A DNA stretch of 64,000 nucleotides from Arthonia radiata (taxonomy: Eukaryota > Ascomycota > Arthoniomycetes > Arthoniales > Arthoniaceae). Where the stretch lies: positions 1,054,001-1,118,000 of the forward strand of contig PSQN01000005.1 in assembly GCA_002989075.1 (NCBI GenBank), given 5' to 3'. Below the pieces are notes generated by a model. It was given only the letters and a program-made list of their open reading frames with translations, searched no databases and was not told where the DNA came from. Made by a program: the position numbers and the translations under genes. Numbering within the stretch: the stretch's first letter is position 1; each line of letters opens with the position of its first letter. Below, one piece after another: positions 33,097 through 44,635 of the stretch.

Positions 33097-35221
33097 ATGG
33101 TATTTGCGCCCCCTTCATGGCTCGCTACGGAGACCCCCGAATTTCCAGACTCAGTCACTGTGGGCGACTTTGTTTTGAATTCTGAATGTCCGTACCTCGA
33201 GCCATCTAGGCGCAAGCCGCCCCTACTGTGTGCCTCTACGGGCGAGACATACACACATTCCCAGCTGAAGGAGCGTGTGGACCTCTTGAGTAGAAGTCTG
33301 TGTGATCGCCTCGGTTGGACACCGAATGAAGGACACCCACAGGATAAGACTGTGGCCATCTTCTCCTATAACGCTGTAAGCATTCGCTCAAGCAATGATT
33401 GCTTCCACTAGGGTCGATCGGACTTGACTGCGTCAATCCGGCGTTGCCATCCGCGATCTGATACAGTCAAAGCTGATCTGGAAGCAGCTGGACTATATGG
33501 TCATATGTTGGGCCGTGCATCGCGCTGGCGGCATTTGCCTGCTGCTGAGTCCCACCAGCCCCGAGCCAGAACTGCAATCCCATCTGAGCCTGGCCAAGTA
33601 CAACACCGTCTTCACGTGTCCTCCTTTGCTTGCTCAATGCCGGAGGGTCTTGGAAAGCCTGGGACGTACAGACACGCAACGCTTGTTCGTCTTGGAATCT
33701 GGACCGACCGCAGACTCCACCTCACCGCACGGCATGACTACAGTCCATGAGCTGGTGGAAGCCGGATCTCGTCTACCACCTGTTGAGCCTGTAGTTCTCC
33801 GTCCTGGGGAGGCTCGTGAACGTGTCGCGTACTTGTGCGCCACCAGCGGCACATCTGGAAAGCAGGTTCGTGTTCGCCTGTGTCGAGCAGTCATATCTTG
33901 AGTTTGCTGACCATCCATTGCGATTAGAAACTCGCTCAGATCACACACGTCAACATGATCGCGAACACTGTGCAAGAGACCGCATTCGAAAGCAAGACAA
34001 GGCAAGGCTACCCGGAGACGGCCACGGGTTTCTTGCCGTTTAGCCACAGCTACGGCCTCATTCTTGCGCACTTCATGATATGGCGTGGTGATTGCGTAGG
34101 TCTTTTCGCAGACGGCCTTTTCTATGAGAAACGTTTGCGCTGACAGTTGTTCAGATAGTGGTGTCTGAGACGTTCGAGATGCAAAAAGTGCTCGGCGCGG
34201 TCGCAAAGTTCAAGATCCAGCGTCTATACGTGGTAGGTTGAAGCGGCGTCATGCGATGTGCAGCACGCAACGTTCATCAGCGTACTGAGCCGGGGACTGA
34301 TCAACACCACTTAGATACCCCCCATCATATCTGCACTGGTCAACAACCCATTCCTGTTCAAGATGGTTGACCTTTCGAGCGTTACCTCAGTTGTCACCGG
34401 CGCGACCGCCTTTCCCCAAGACTTGTATCATCGGCTGCAGGCTATTCAGCCGGATTGGAGTATTTTGCCTGGCTTCGGTCTGTGTTCCCGTCTTCTAGGC
34501 TTCCACTGCAGGGACTTTACTGACTAGGCAAAGGCTTGACAGAGTGTGCTACAGTAGTATCCTTGACAGCGCCCGACGACGCGCTTCCAGGTTCTTGTGG
34601 GTCGCTGCTACCTCTATTTCGTGCACGCCTCGTCGACCCGGACGGGCGAGATTTGGAAGATTTCGACAAGCCCGGAGAACTCCTGCTCAAGTCTCCAAGC
34701 ATCATGAAGGGGTATCTGGGCGACGACGCATTTACTAAGGCCTCTTTTACCGATGGATGGCTACGCACTGGCGATTTGGCCATGTTCCGCACAAGTACGA
34801 CGGGGCATCCGCATCTCTTCATTGTGGATAGGCTAAAGGATATGATCAAGGTCAAGGTAGGCCATCCAAGTCATCAAGCGAACTCCAATCTTTGTTAACA
34901 GGACTGACACGATATTAGGGTCTGCAAGTAGCGCCCATTGATATCGAATCATGTCTGAAGCTGCATCCCGCTGTTGCTGATGTCGCAGTTACCGGTGTTT
35001 TCGACCGACTGGCGGGTGAACGTCCGCAGGCGTTTATTGTCAAGTCCGCGGACGTGACAGTGCAACAAGCCGATGGAGACTTGATAAAGTCACTCAGTAA
35101 ACATGTGGAGGAGCACTTGACGGAACCTCACTGGCTGCACAGTAGGATTGCATTCAAAGAAGAGATCCCGCGCAACCAAGCTGGGAAGATCTTGAAGTAT
35201 AAATTGAAAGCGGAATCTTGA
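33097..35221 (+). CDS. Acyl/aryl-CoA (AMP) ligase, likely NRPS starter-loading enzyme
   Basis: Seven exons (33097-33375, 33488-33865, 33928-34095, 34155-34232, 34315-34477, 34534-34856, 34919-35221) join in frame to 563 residues. It is an ANL-superfamily adenylate-forming enzyme of the 4-coumarate/fatty acyl-CoA ligase type: P-loop CATSGTSGK (about 212-220), the FLPFSHSYG substrate block, GFGLTECAT (A5-like), GWLRTGDLA (A7), [11 protein letters not shown] (A8) and a C-terminal Lys in [11 protein letters not shown] (A10). There is no carrier or condensation domain, and the C-terminal KAES is not a PTS1, so a cytosolic enzyme is likely. Next to an NRPS that starts with T0-C, the natural role is to activate a fatty, polyketide or aromatic acid and pass it to T0, as known for echinocandin and emericellamide systems. 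The substrate is unknown. Confidence 0.92.
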
Positions 35222-35619
35222 TCAGACCGGGCAAGGTCTATCATAGACCAGGACGAGCAGATTGCTGGTGCACCCAGAGGCGTTGAGAGATGAGAGATTA
35301 AGAGTGACGTCGTTCCCGACAGGCAAGGGAGAAGTAAACGCGGGCGACGCATAGGAAAGACATACTGTCACATTCACTCACTGCTGCCAAAGTCACAGCC
35401 TGTCGTCCCCCAATGTGATCACAATTCCCTGCTAGAAACGATGCCTTGATGCCTGCAGAGGTCTGCAAACCGGCCGTTCTCCTGATGCAAAAGGGTCTGC
35501 GGATGACCGACTTCGACTACATTACGGTGAGTAGCGCCTTTTGTCTTGCCCAACCGACTGGTTCTGCATGTATTGGTAGAGCAACGACTCATTCGGTGGG
35601 GAAAAGGGGCGGCAGCCAG
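35222..35619. other. Gap between ligase and ABC remnant, about 400 bp
   Basis: A 63-codon plus-strand frame (35446-35637) is too short and featureless to call. Mostly 3' flanks of two convergent genes. Confidence 0.4.
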
Positions 35620-37930
35620 TCAATGAGAATGAAGTAGGTCGAATGAAACAAGCGGAGCTACAAACTCACCAATCCGTCCATTGTCCATCACAGCAACGAT
35701 GTCGTAGTCTGGGATAGCTTCAAGCTTATGCGCAATGGTCAATACTGTCTTTCCGCGAAAGTGCTTTCGTATCGACTCCACCATCTTAGAAACCGTTGTT
35801 GCGTCCACTCTACATCGAATAGGTCAGCAAAAAACTTCAGCGGCAAGCGACAGGCACCGTTGAAGGACCATCCACTCACTGGCTAGTGACTTCGTCAAGA
35901 ACGAAGATCTCCGCTGATCTCATTGTCGCTCTTGCAAAGGCCAGAAGATGTCGCTCGCCAATCGAGAGAAGCCTGTCCGTTGAGTCGGCGTCTAGTCCTC
36001 CATGTTTGGAGATAGTAGCCCACAGATCGAATTCTTTGAGAGTCTCAACGATCTGTTCGTCCGTGTGGTCACACCCTAGATTCATGTTGTGACGGACTGA
36101 GGATTGCATGAGCAAGGGTTCTTGTGGGATGGTTAATATACGAGATCGGACCTCCTCTGGTGGCAGGCAAGAAATATCTAAACCATCTACCTCGATGGAG
36201 CCATGACGAAGCTGAAGCACCGCAACAGTGATGAAATGAGGGAGGTCTTGCCAGTGTATGAAAAATGAGCGCTTGCAGACACGCAAGATACGGCAAGATC
36301 GGATAGCATACCTTCCGGTCCTCCCGACAATGGCGCAGTGCTGTCCCGACGATATGGAGAGTGACACATCGTGCAGCACTAGCGAAGAACTTGGACTGTA
36401 ATGAAACTTAGTGTACGATATGTCGTGGACAACAAAGTCACTCACGAGTAAGCTGCGCAAACATTGCGAAATTCGATATTGCCGTGGTGTGGCCATCCCG
36501 GTGCTGGGCTCTGCCCACTTTCATTTTCAGACTCGGTGTCTGCCTGATAGAGACGGACTCGTTCCAAGGCACCCATGCAAATCTCCAAACTTGTCCACTG
36601 CGTAGTAAGGAGTTTCGTCGTCTCACTGAAGTTCATGATGTTGAAGAGCGCGAGGCCAACCGAAGTGCCGGCGGTCTTGCCCTTGGTGGTAACAGCGACC
36701 CCTGCAACTATCACAGCCAACGCAGCTATGGTAAGGTCCAAGGCTAAGTTCAGCCAGGCTTGGACGCAGTTGAGGAGGTAGAACGGCGTTTGCGAAGCTT
36801 GCATGTTCGTAACATTCTTTTTGCGGTGTGCTTCCGACCATCCAAATGCTCGGATCGTGGTCAGACCGTCGGCAGTTTCAAGAAAATGAGAGAAGAGGCG
36901 TGCTTTCGTTTCAATGTCCAGGAGTCTCAATCGGCGGGATGTTCGCAGGTAGAATCTTTATAGCATGAAGATTGAGCCTAGTACGACAGGTATTGCGATT
37001 GCAGAATAATATGAGCCAATTGAGATGAGAAGGCACTGCCCGATGCAAGCGGCAACGGATCTGGAGAATCCGATTATCGCTGGTGGGAGCTCCATGTCGA
37101 TCAACTGAAGGTCTTGACTGAACCTACGCAGAACGTGTCAGCTTGTGCCGAACGACATGTGCTGTCGTGAACATACCTGTTGATGATCGTGCCGGTCTCT
37201 ACTTTTGAGAGGTATGATAATGGCGCCCTATATCAATCTTAACATACGCTGGAAGCTCGGACACCTTCGGGCTGTACCTCAGAGTTGTCCTCAGCAGCAC
37301 TTCATGAAAGACTCTCGCGACTCTTGCTGCGATGAGCAGTATGTAATAACTAAGACGTCAGTGAATCTTCGGATCTACTCATCAAGTGTTACCAACATAC
37401 GTGCAAGCTGAGGCCCAAAATAGCAGACAGACCACGCCAAAGGCCAGATAAATTCCAAGCCAGAATCCTATGCGATCGTTCGACTGGCGGGCGTTGGCTT
37501 CGGTCCACCACTTCAGCCATATCTGTGTGACGGCAATTATTAACGTCTACTCTCGGCATGTAGTTTCTCGAGCTCGAGCACCTACGTGGAAACAGATATG
37601 TGAACTCGAAGCCTACCATCATGACTGCGAACGCCATGAAGTGTCGCCATCCGACAAGACTGAAGTAGTACTTGTAGACCGCCGTGTCTCCAGCGTGTCG
37701 CGGTGTTGAGCCCTCATCTGGTGTTCCATGCTTTTCAACAGTGTTGGCCTTGTGCATGATCATCCAATCGGTCTCGCTCGCTGCTTCGTCAAAGTCACCC
37801 TCCTGATGTTTTGAAATTAGGCTGGTCGCGTGCAGCGTCTCGGGCGTGCCTTGTAGCTCCACGGACCCATCTCTTCGCAACCGAACAACGTGATCCGCGG
37901 GCAGAGAATCGTTGACTATGTGGTCCTGCT
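35620..37930 (-). pseudogene. ABC-C (MRP-type) transporter, C-terminal half only, decayed
   Basis: Read on the minus strand: the last part of NBD1 (SLPADHVV, then QGTPE), TMD2 (IWLKWWTEAN; INRFSQDLQLIDMELP; YLRTSRRLRLLDIE), and NBD2 (signature-like SIGERHLLAFARA, Walker B IFVLDEVTSQVD, H-loop TIAHKL). TMD1 and most of NBD1 are missing. Four real introns splice cleanly, but there is a stop (TAA where the family has Gln, near 36958-36960), a one-base shift after the NBD2 Walker A helix (about 36230), and two introns (37523-37585 and about 36240-36315) whose protein-correct 3' ends read AC rather than AG. This is a relic, probably of the cluster's own exporter. The TAA fits a C-to-T change. Confidence 0.8.
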
Positions 37931-38929
37931 CTCCCACTCCTTTGAGTTGACCATAATCCACACCCCCTGGCATGCAAGACATTTTAGTTTCGTCTCTCGA
38001 TTGGCATCCGCATAGGCACTTTTCTTGCCAATGTTGCGAGCACGCATTGCGGTCAGGTCTCTCGCGAGTCCAGAAACTGCGTCGAGAGTCTGGAGGTTCT
38101 GTGCAGCGTCTTTCAGATGTGACTTTGTGCCGTCGTTCGACTGCAACTCCATTTGCACGTCACCGTCCGCTGGCTGGAGCTCTTCGCTGAGCTCATTATC
38201 CGTAGAGCTTCTCTTCTCGTCAGAGAACAGTATGCCGAGGTGCCGGTTGATAACATCGACTATGACATCACGGAGCCCCCGGTCACTCTCTGGCGTGGTA
38301 GAATATACGAGCTGTGCGACGTCTAGGCAAGCCTGTGCCCGCTCTTCGTCGTCCATGGGCTTCTGGCCAAATTGCGCCGCGGAGGTAGAAGGACGCCCTC
38401 CCAGTACATCCTCGTAGTTTTCATCGTCCTCCGAGACTGTCAAATCGATCTCCTGGGACAGCTCGCCGGCGGCGTTACTCGGGCCGCAATCAATTTCCGA
38501 AGGGCCTAGATAGTCAGAATCGCTGGCGTCATCCTCGAAGTCGGCCCATCGCACTGAATGCTCGAACCGCGCCTTGCTGAGTCGCTTGAGCTCCGGTAGC
38601 TGGAAGAAGTCCGCGGCGGCATAGAGCCTGGCATCGAAGTAGGGAGCTGGGTCTGCATTTTTGTAGTCATGGTCGATGCAGTACACGAACTGCAGCACGG
38701 CTTTCAAGATATCGGGCTCATGCTCGTCGAGATTTGCCTCGCCTAATGCGTTCTCTTTGAAGTGTCGGGAGACGAGACCAGCGAGGAAGCCGTTACGCAA
38801 TGCAAGGATGGTTTTGTGCACGTGGAAGATCTCGCCTTGTGACCTGAGGATGAAGTCTGAGCTCTGCGGGTCATTGAAGACGCTGCGGATGCCATCGATG
38901 GCGATGGCTTCGTTGATGGGGTAGGCCAT
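37916..38929 (-). CDS. BTB/POZ domain protein 1
   Basis: A 337-residue single-exon frame from the ATG at 38927-38929 (the frame is open 46 codons further up, but without a better ATG). The BTB fold occupies about residues 15-120 (SDFILRSQGEIFHVHKTILA; ENALGEANLDEHEPDILKAVLQFVY; AAADFFQLPELKRL). A long acidic, Ser-rich linker follows, then a C-terminal KCLACQGVWI Cys pair shared in kind with the two other BTB genes here. BTB proteins dimerise and often act as Cullin-3 adaptors; a ubiquitin-ligase role is only inferred. Its stop at 37916-37918 lies at the point where ABC transporter homology begins on the same strand, so the 3' end of this gene sits at an old breakpoint. Confidence 0.85.
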   Translation of the reverse strand: MAYPINEAIAIDGIRSVFNDPQSSDFILRSQGEIFHVHKTILALRNGFLAGLVSRHFKENALGEANLDEHEPDILKAVLQFVYCIDHDYKNADPAPYFDARLYAAADFFQLPELKRLSKARFEHSVRWADFEDDASDSDYLGPSEIDCGPSNAAGELSQEIDLTVSEDDENYEDVLGGRPSTSAAQFGQKPMDDEERAQACLDVAQLVYSTTPESDRGLRDVIVDVINRHLGILFSDEKRSSTDNELSEELQPADGDVQMELQSNDGTKSHLKDAAQNLQTLDAVSGLARDLTAMRARNIGKKSAYADANRETKLKCLACQGVWIMVNSKEWESRTT

Positions 38930-39366
38930 TTGTGCGCTGTTGATGGGTGCGTGGCTAATATTGATTGATGTGAAGGTAAAGTAGTCTACTGGTGAGCACT
39001 GTGAGAGCCTGCAGGGAAAGCAAACTTCAGCTGTGACCAAGGTCGGCGTCAGAAGTGTGGACCTCACAATCCACCATGGTTCGGAGTCTCCCTCTCACTT
39101 GTCGATGAGTGGCTTGTAGAAAGTCAAGCAATCGTTTGCATTGGCAAAAGGCGTCAATCGTAAACCGATCCTGAGATCAAGTTACACAGCTCCACGATGG
39201 GTGAAGAGATGATTGGTTGCCAGGGTGACGGGACAAGTGACCACTCGATGATACGTGGCACTCGCCTTTTCTTTTCCTTCCCCGCTTTTCCTCGGTCGAG
39301 AACACTCATCAGCGTCGACACCAATTTCAATCTGTGAGGTTCTTTCCTCGGCAACCGATTCTCACG

Positions 39367-40995
39367 ATGTATGACAACGGCGTGATGGTGCCCTCATTTC
39401 ACAAGCTGTTCGATCTCCCTCGCGAAATCACTCTCAGCGTCTTCGACGAAATCGTTCTCGAAATCGCGTCACATGACAATCTCAATAGCGCAGTGCCGTT
39501 GTTACTAGTCTCCCGTACGTAGGAGACCAGCTTGCATACTGCTATCAGAACTTACCAAAAGTAGACCTCTTCTCACAGCATGTTCTCGACAGCTTATACC
39601 ACTTGGGTGTTCTGCTATCTAAGTACAAAGACTAGAAACCGAAGCAGCTCCCAGAGGGTTTGTGCGGACAGTACATCGCGAGGCTGGCAAAGACGAAGCC
39701 GCAGTGTGGCGATCTGCCTGCGCACGTCTCAAATATACTTGAGCTACTCCGACAGCGTACTCCACTTGAGCAGTCGGAGATTGACGAGCTGACTGACACT
39801 CTGGCTTACCTGTCGGTACGAGAGCTAGGAACGTCGCACGCGCTGAGATATACTCAATGGACGACGCATTCCTCCTTGGTGTCAGAATCTGAAAAGGTTG
39901 ACTTCATCAACATCGGCATCATCAATGCGTGCATATTCGCCAAACGCCACGAAATCCTCCAGGATCTTCTATCTGAAAAGAGAGGCGCTAGTAACGGTCG
40001 AATCTGGTTTTTGGCCGCAGCCGGCTCAGCTCGCAGCATACTTTGGGGATTGCAAGTCGTTCGACATCCTGCATCAAGCTGGAGACCAGCTACGCAGGGC
40101 TCATCATCACTTGCATGCAAAGGGAGACTTCCGAATACAACGCAGGTATGCTGGGGGGTTCGGAGATCTTCTGATAGCGGCCGCGACAAATGGCCATTTG
40201 AAGATAATCCAGCAGTATCAACTCTGCTTGGAAGGCTCAAGCGTTTCCGACGTCGCGACTATGGTGGATGCCATTGTAATGGCAGCGTACGGCGGCCACG
40301 GGGAGACGGCTACATACCTTCTATCAGTGGTCAACACGTCTGACGACGAAAGACTGGATCCGCAGAAATTTGCCTTGATCGAAGCAGTGCAGGGACTACA
40401 TGTACCCTTGAGGCAGCATTTAGATTGCCTTGAGCGCCTGCTCAATCTCAATATGACTCCAGATACCTCGACGAGTTCTGCTCGCGCGATGCTAAAAGCC
40501 TGCGAAGTCGGCAACTTGAAGGCCGTCGAGCTAATGCTGCGGCATGACTCCTCGTATTTGAAAAAATGGCCGGGATTGGGTGAGCTGTGTCTCGCAGAAG
40601 CAATGAAGCAAGACAACATACCTATCTCTGACGCACTTTTGGGCGCGGACATCTTTGAAAACAAGGCTTTCGCTGCAGCGCATTGCTTATCTGAGGCAGC
40701 AGCAGCGGGTCGTGAGAGAGTCATGAAATGGTTCATCGATTCTGGCTATTATATCAAAGCACTGGAGACATCCGCTAGCCACATGGGCAACGACTCGCCT
40801 TACTGGAGCGTTGTACGTGCGATTGAAAGGGCTTTGCTTAAAGGCCATCTTACAATCGCGAAGCTGCTGCTTGGAGAAAGCATTGCGAGCAGTGAAGTCG
40901 TGGAATATTGGCAATGGTCAATAGAAGGGGACCTACCGTCTGATTTCGATACGGCGCGATTTGAGACTTTGCAGAAGAATCTGCAGAAGCTGTGA
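39367..40995 (+). pseudogene. F-box/ankyrin-like protein gene, disrupted
   Basis: The start ATG (39367) opens a short F-box-like segment (LFDLPREITLSVFDEIVLEIA). A 47-nt intron (39515-39561) leads to VSLDLFSQHVLDSLY. An in-frame TAG follows at 39633-39635, after which the same frame continues to about 39,985; the protein then goes on in another frame to 40995. The second half (about 330 residues) has degenerate ankyrin-like repeats (LAAYFGDCKSFDIL; AAATNGHLKIIQQY; ACEVGNLKAVELML; ALLKGHLTIAKLLL). One nonsense codon and one single-base shift are needed to explain it, since no intron of reasonable length repairs either. A sequencing error at the shift is possible, but two lesions favour a dying gene. 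Ankyrin/F-box proteins of fungi are often fast-evolving and family-expanded. Confidence 0.6.
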
Positions 40996-41963
40996 GAGGT
41001 ACATGAGGAGAGGTACATGAGGAGCGCAGGCGCGTCAATGTCTACGGCTGTCCGGGAAGAAACGTGAAGTCAATCCTGAAGACACGTTATCATTAGATGC
41101 ACGAAGAAAAGTGTAGCGCTTCATCATTCCAGCCTCAGACTGCTTCACCACAGCCCGTGCCGTGTTCTATATGCTCTGTGGGTGGGTTTGTATTATACAG
41201 CGCTCGTTGATCTTTGTTTTGCCAGAGTCACTGACTTCCACACAGCGAACCCTCCCGCACAAAGCCACGTCGGCAGATCAAGAGGCGGTGGTCGACTGGT
41301 ACCTCAAGGTTAACCGGAGCCAGAGATCACATACACTAAATTGGTGTAGAGTGCCCTTTCTTAGACAAAAAGCTCTTTGCCGATGAATCATCCCAATCAA
41401 ACCATACGCAGATGCGGTTGAGTCTCCGTACAGGGAGCAAAGATAATGAATGACTCGTGGAGATTGGGCAGCGGTAGATTCGTACTCGGTGCGGATCTAC
41501 GCCGCTCGCGCATACGTATGACTGAAGCTTTATCATTGCTATTCCCGAACCTGCCTATGAGGCTGGGCCAAAAATCGGCGCTGGCGGCACAGCGTATGTA
41601 ACAAGGGTGCGGCCGCGACCCAGAGCTCGGGCAGCTGCATGTTTCACCTTTGCGAATCTTCATGATTAGCGCTACAGCTCTTGCAGATCTCCGCGGAGAA
41701 ATGTTTGCTGCACGTACTAAATGTACAGTTGCAGGCTAACTCGGTTCAAATTTATGTCGGCGTAATGCTTTCTAGATCAATCGCGTAGCTCGTCATGGCG
41801 ACCTCGAGTAAGGCTCACAAGTACGTCATATCTTTTTATAGTGTTTGATCTAAAAAGACTTGCATTCTTCGAGGCTGATTTAGCCATTGTCATCACTCAG
41901 CCAAGTTTAAAAGACTCAGACCATCTCCCACTCATGCTTGAGGACATCAAATACCGTTACAAG
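40996..41963. other. Intergenic, about 970 bp
   Basis: A short direct repeat (AGGTACATGAGG twice, 14 bp apart, near 40998-41023) follows the ankyrin gene. Otherwise only chance frames. The last 150 bp is the promoter of the beta-propeller gene. Confidence 0.4.
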
Positions 41964-43013
41964 ATGTTCACAAGCGCATTAATGGTCGATCGTGCATCAC
42001 TGTTTAGCATCCTCTTGTTACTTGTTCTCCGGCTGCAAATGGTGTCGACGCAGCCGCGCTGCTCTTTGACTACGACCGCGCAATACATACCTCTATCCTT
42101 TGAGACTTTCTACACCTTTCCCATGGGTTATTCCGTTGAAAATATCGTTTCCCGCACAAATGGAAAGCTCCTAGTAACGATCTCGAACGAGCCCAAGCTA
42201 TTCCAGATTGATCCGGCTGTTAATCAGAGCAGTGCCATGATCTATCGTTTCGATGGCTACACAAGCCTCTTTGGTATTACTCAGACTGAGGACGATTTGT
42301 TCTACGTTCTTGCGGGCAACTTCTCTGGGCCACCTGATTATCTTGGCTTTCAGAACACGTTCGGATTATGGCAGGTGGACATGCGTGGCATTGACACACC
42401 CACGTCAGCCGTGCCACCTATCACCTCCAAAGTAGCAGACATTCCGGACGCTTTCCTCCTCGATGGACTCGCAGCAATTGACTCGAGCTCATTTGTGACC
42501 GGAGACGCTCAGACTGGCGTCCTCTACGGCATTTTTCGCAATGGAACAGTCTTGCTAGTATATCAAGATGATGCTTTGAATGGCACATCCACAGACCCAG
42601 GCGCAGGCTTTGCGCACATTGGCGTCAATGGGCTGAAGTATTGCGATCAGACAGTGTACTTCACAAATTCTGCCAAGGGGATTTTTGGTTCCATTGCTAT
42701 TGATGCGCAAACATTGGAAGATGCTGGACGACCAAAGACCATAGTGAACTATTCGGCTTTCGTTGACGATTTCACCTTCGACACCGATGGAAACGCGTAC
42801 ATTACCGAAGAATCTACCGGCGTTTTGTTTCTTCCGTACATTACATCAGTCAGCGGTCCCGAAAGCAGCCCGCTTGTTAACATTTCTGGCGCAAACTCTT
42901 GCACAATTGGCAGAGCAGCTGGCGACATCAGGACCTTGTATGTATCGTACGATACTGACCCTCCAGGTCTTGTTCGTGTAGATATTAGGAACGTCTTCGC
43001 GTGTGGTTTGTAG
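41964..43013 (+). CDS. Secreted SMP-30/gluconolactonase-like beta-propeller protein
   Basis: The open frame begins at 41841, but I start at the ATG at 41964 (or 41982) because it is followed directly by a signal peptide (LFSILLLLVLRLQMVSTQ) and mature protein with an early Cys. Length is about 349 residues. The rest reads as a six-bladed propeller of the kind common in fungi: repeated G-N-A-Y/D-D-x-F-Y-V-L strand pairs, LLDGLAAIDSSSFVTGDAQTGVLYGI, FAHIGVNGLKY, and DDFTFDTDGNAYITE near the C-terminus. NGT, NAS-like sequons suggest glycosylation. The enzyme activity, if any, is unknown; many of these are lactonase-like or structural. No intron is needed. The four-Asp metal site of true SMP-30 enzymes cannot be confirmed by eye. 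Confidence 0.8.
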   Translation: MFTSALMVDRASLFSILLLLVLRLQMVSTQPRCSLTTTAQYIPLSFETFYTFPMGYSVENIVSRTNGKLLVTISNEPKLFQIDPAVNQSSAMIYRFDGYTSLFGITQTEDDLFYVLAGNFSGPPDYLGFQNTFGLWQVDMRGIDTPTSAVPPITSKVADIPDAFLLDGLAAIDSSSFVTGDAQTGVLYGIFRNGTVLLVYQDDALNGTSTDPGAGFAHIGVNGLKYCDQTVYFTNSAKGIFGSIAIDAQTLEDAGRPKTIVNYSAFVDDFTFDTDGNAYITEESTGVLFLPYITSVSGPESSPLVNISGANSCTIGRAAGDIRTLYVSYDTDPPGLVRVDIRNVFACGL

Positions 43014-43236
43014 AGTTTCGAGATGGGAGAACACTGGTTGAAGAACATTGAGAGTTGTGCTCATAGCAGGTTGTTTTGCCTACATTGTGCCTCTGCCCTT
43101 GCATATGACTACTAGTGTCACCCACTACCGGAAGCCAATGCAAACCGGATGGTCATAGTATATTGCTTCATGCTGCGAGACACGGCCTCGACAGCTGTGC
43201 ATTTTTGTTTCTTGTTTCTCGGCTACCTCGGAGAGG
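43014..43236. other. Convergent 3' flanks
   Basis: About 220 bp between the propeller and the SAT4-type gene; nothing else seen. Confidence 0.4.
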
Positions 43237-44635
43237 TCAGCTGTTCCTAATCAGTGGTCCTTGATACACGTCAAGGTCAGTCTTAACGCCGATCTTCCGA
43301 CTACCGGGCGAGACGAAATCTCGCTGCGGCTCCGCCCAGGCCGCAGCACGTGTCCTGGTCTGCCCCTCAAAGGCATTGTCTCCCTGCAATCTTTGAAGTT
43401 CAATGCGGCTTCCGGTGAATTCGCCACTCTCTTCGTCATATGTAAGATTCCTAGGACTTGTGAGTACTTCTACGCCGCCGTCTTGGACTCCAAGCTGTGT
43501 CTCGCGAGGAAGCTGAGTGCCGTATCTGCGTGACGATTTCCGTAGAGCGCGCCGCGAAGTCCATGCTTGGTATTTACTCCGATAGCGTTCGATTTGGAAT
43601 AAGGGGCCATACGTGGGCACGCAAGCTACCAGTATACCGCTCAAGATTTCGACACCGGCTAAGATAGCAGCGGGGCTGGTAGAGTAGGTAAAATCGTCGA
43701 AATCTGATACAATAGGCTGGACAATACGGCCCACGTTGATGCCTATGTTCCTGTGTTTTGAGTCAATTCGATGGGTTCATGGTCGTTAATACTAAAGTCA
43801 TGAACAACGCTTATAGTGTGCTGAACTGGGGTAAACTTACAAAAGCCCGAGGCTGAAAACACTCGTGACTGCTACCTTCTTTCGCGTTGGCATTTGGAGT
43901 CTCCAAACAATGGGCATCGGCATGAAGATCAGCAACATGTCGAAGAACAGATTCACTCCGCCGGACATGATCTCAATAGTGAAAGTATCGCCGCACTTTC
44001 CGGGCAAGGTAGGATTCCAGATCTTCTGGGTGGGAACGCAATTGCCAGGCAGGTACAGCAAGGCGCCCAGGGACCAGAGAGTAGCAAGGCTGCCGACGGC
44101 GTATGTGAGATACTTGAACCACTTTTGGGGAAACAAAGCTAGGTATAGCAGAATGATGGCTAGTCGCATGAAAACAATGGCGCCGTTATACATGAACTCT
44201 GAGGCGAAGAACAGCTGTTTGAAACCTTAGTCCTGACACCGTCGCCTCCAAGGAAGACTTTACTCACCTTGAGTATGACCGTAACTTGTTCGGGATCCGT
44301 AAGTTGTGTCAGATGTTCACCATAGCCTCGAAAAGAACCTTGAATGTCTTCAGACATGTACTCTGCATTAATGCTGGATGTCACAACGTACCAATGCAGT
44401 AGATTGTCGAGTATCCAACGGAACAGATCTATATCATTGGTTTCGTTACAGGGGTTTGCAGCCAACGGATAAAGTAACTCACGTAACAACAGACACAGCT
44501 CACGTCGTGCCATCCAAAAGACCTTGCTCTCACTTTCATTGCCAGTAACCGCAACACGATTGCGGTCGCTCCTGAGACCATGAAGACTATCTGGAGCGCC
44601 AATAATTGGGCGCTTCGTGGAGCTAGATTAGCCAT
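43237..44635 (-). CDS. SAT4/rhodopsin-like seven-TM fungal membrane protein
   Basis: Clear exons are 44635 to about 44500, about 44362-44268, 44214-43841 and 43750-43237. The last three join in frame over introns 44215-44267 and 43751-43840. The protein has an N-terminal helix (LLALQIVFMVSGATAIVLRLLA), then the family's hallmark FMRLAIILLYLALFP, C-x(n)-GNC...GKC pair, FFDMLLIFMPMPIVWRLQM and VTSVFSLGLLNIG segments, a last helix (EILSGILVACVPTYGPL), and a 120-residue polar C-tail. The family is found as membrane proteins near secondary-metabolite and virulence genes; function is not established. The join between the first two exons (44363-44500) is not resolved because neither splice option gives a normal intron. 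It could hide a small defect. Confidence 0.75.
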
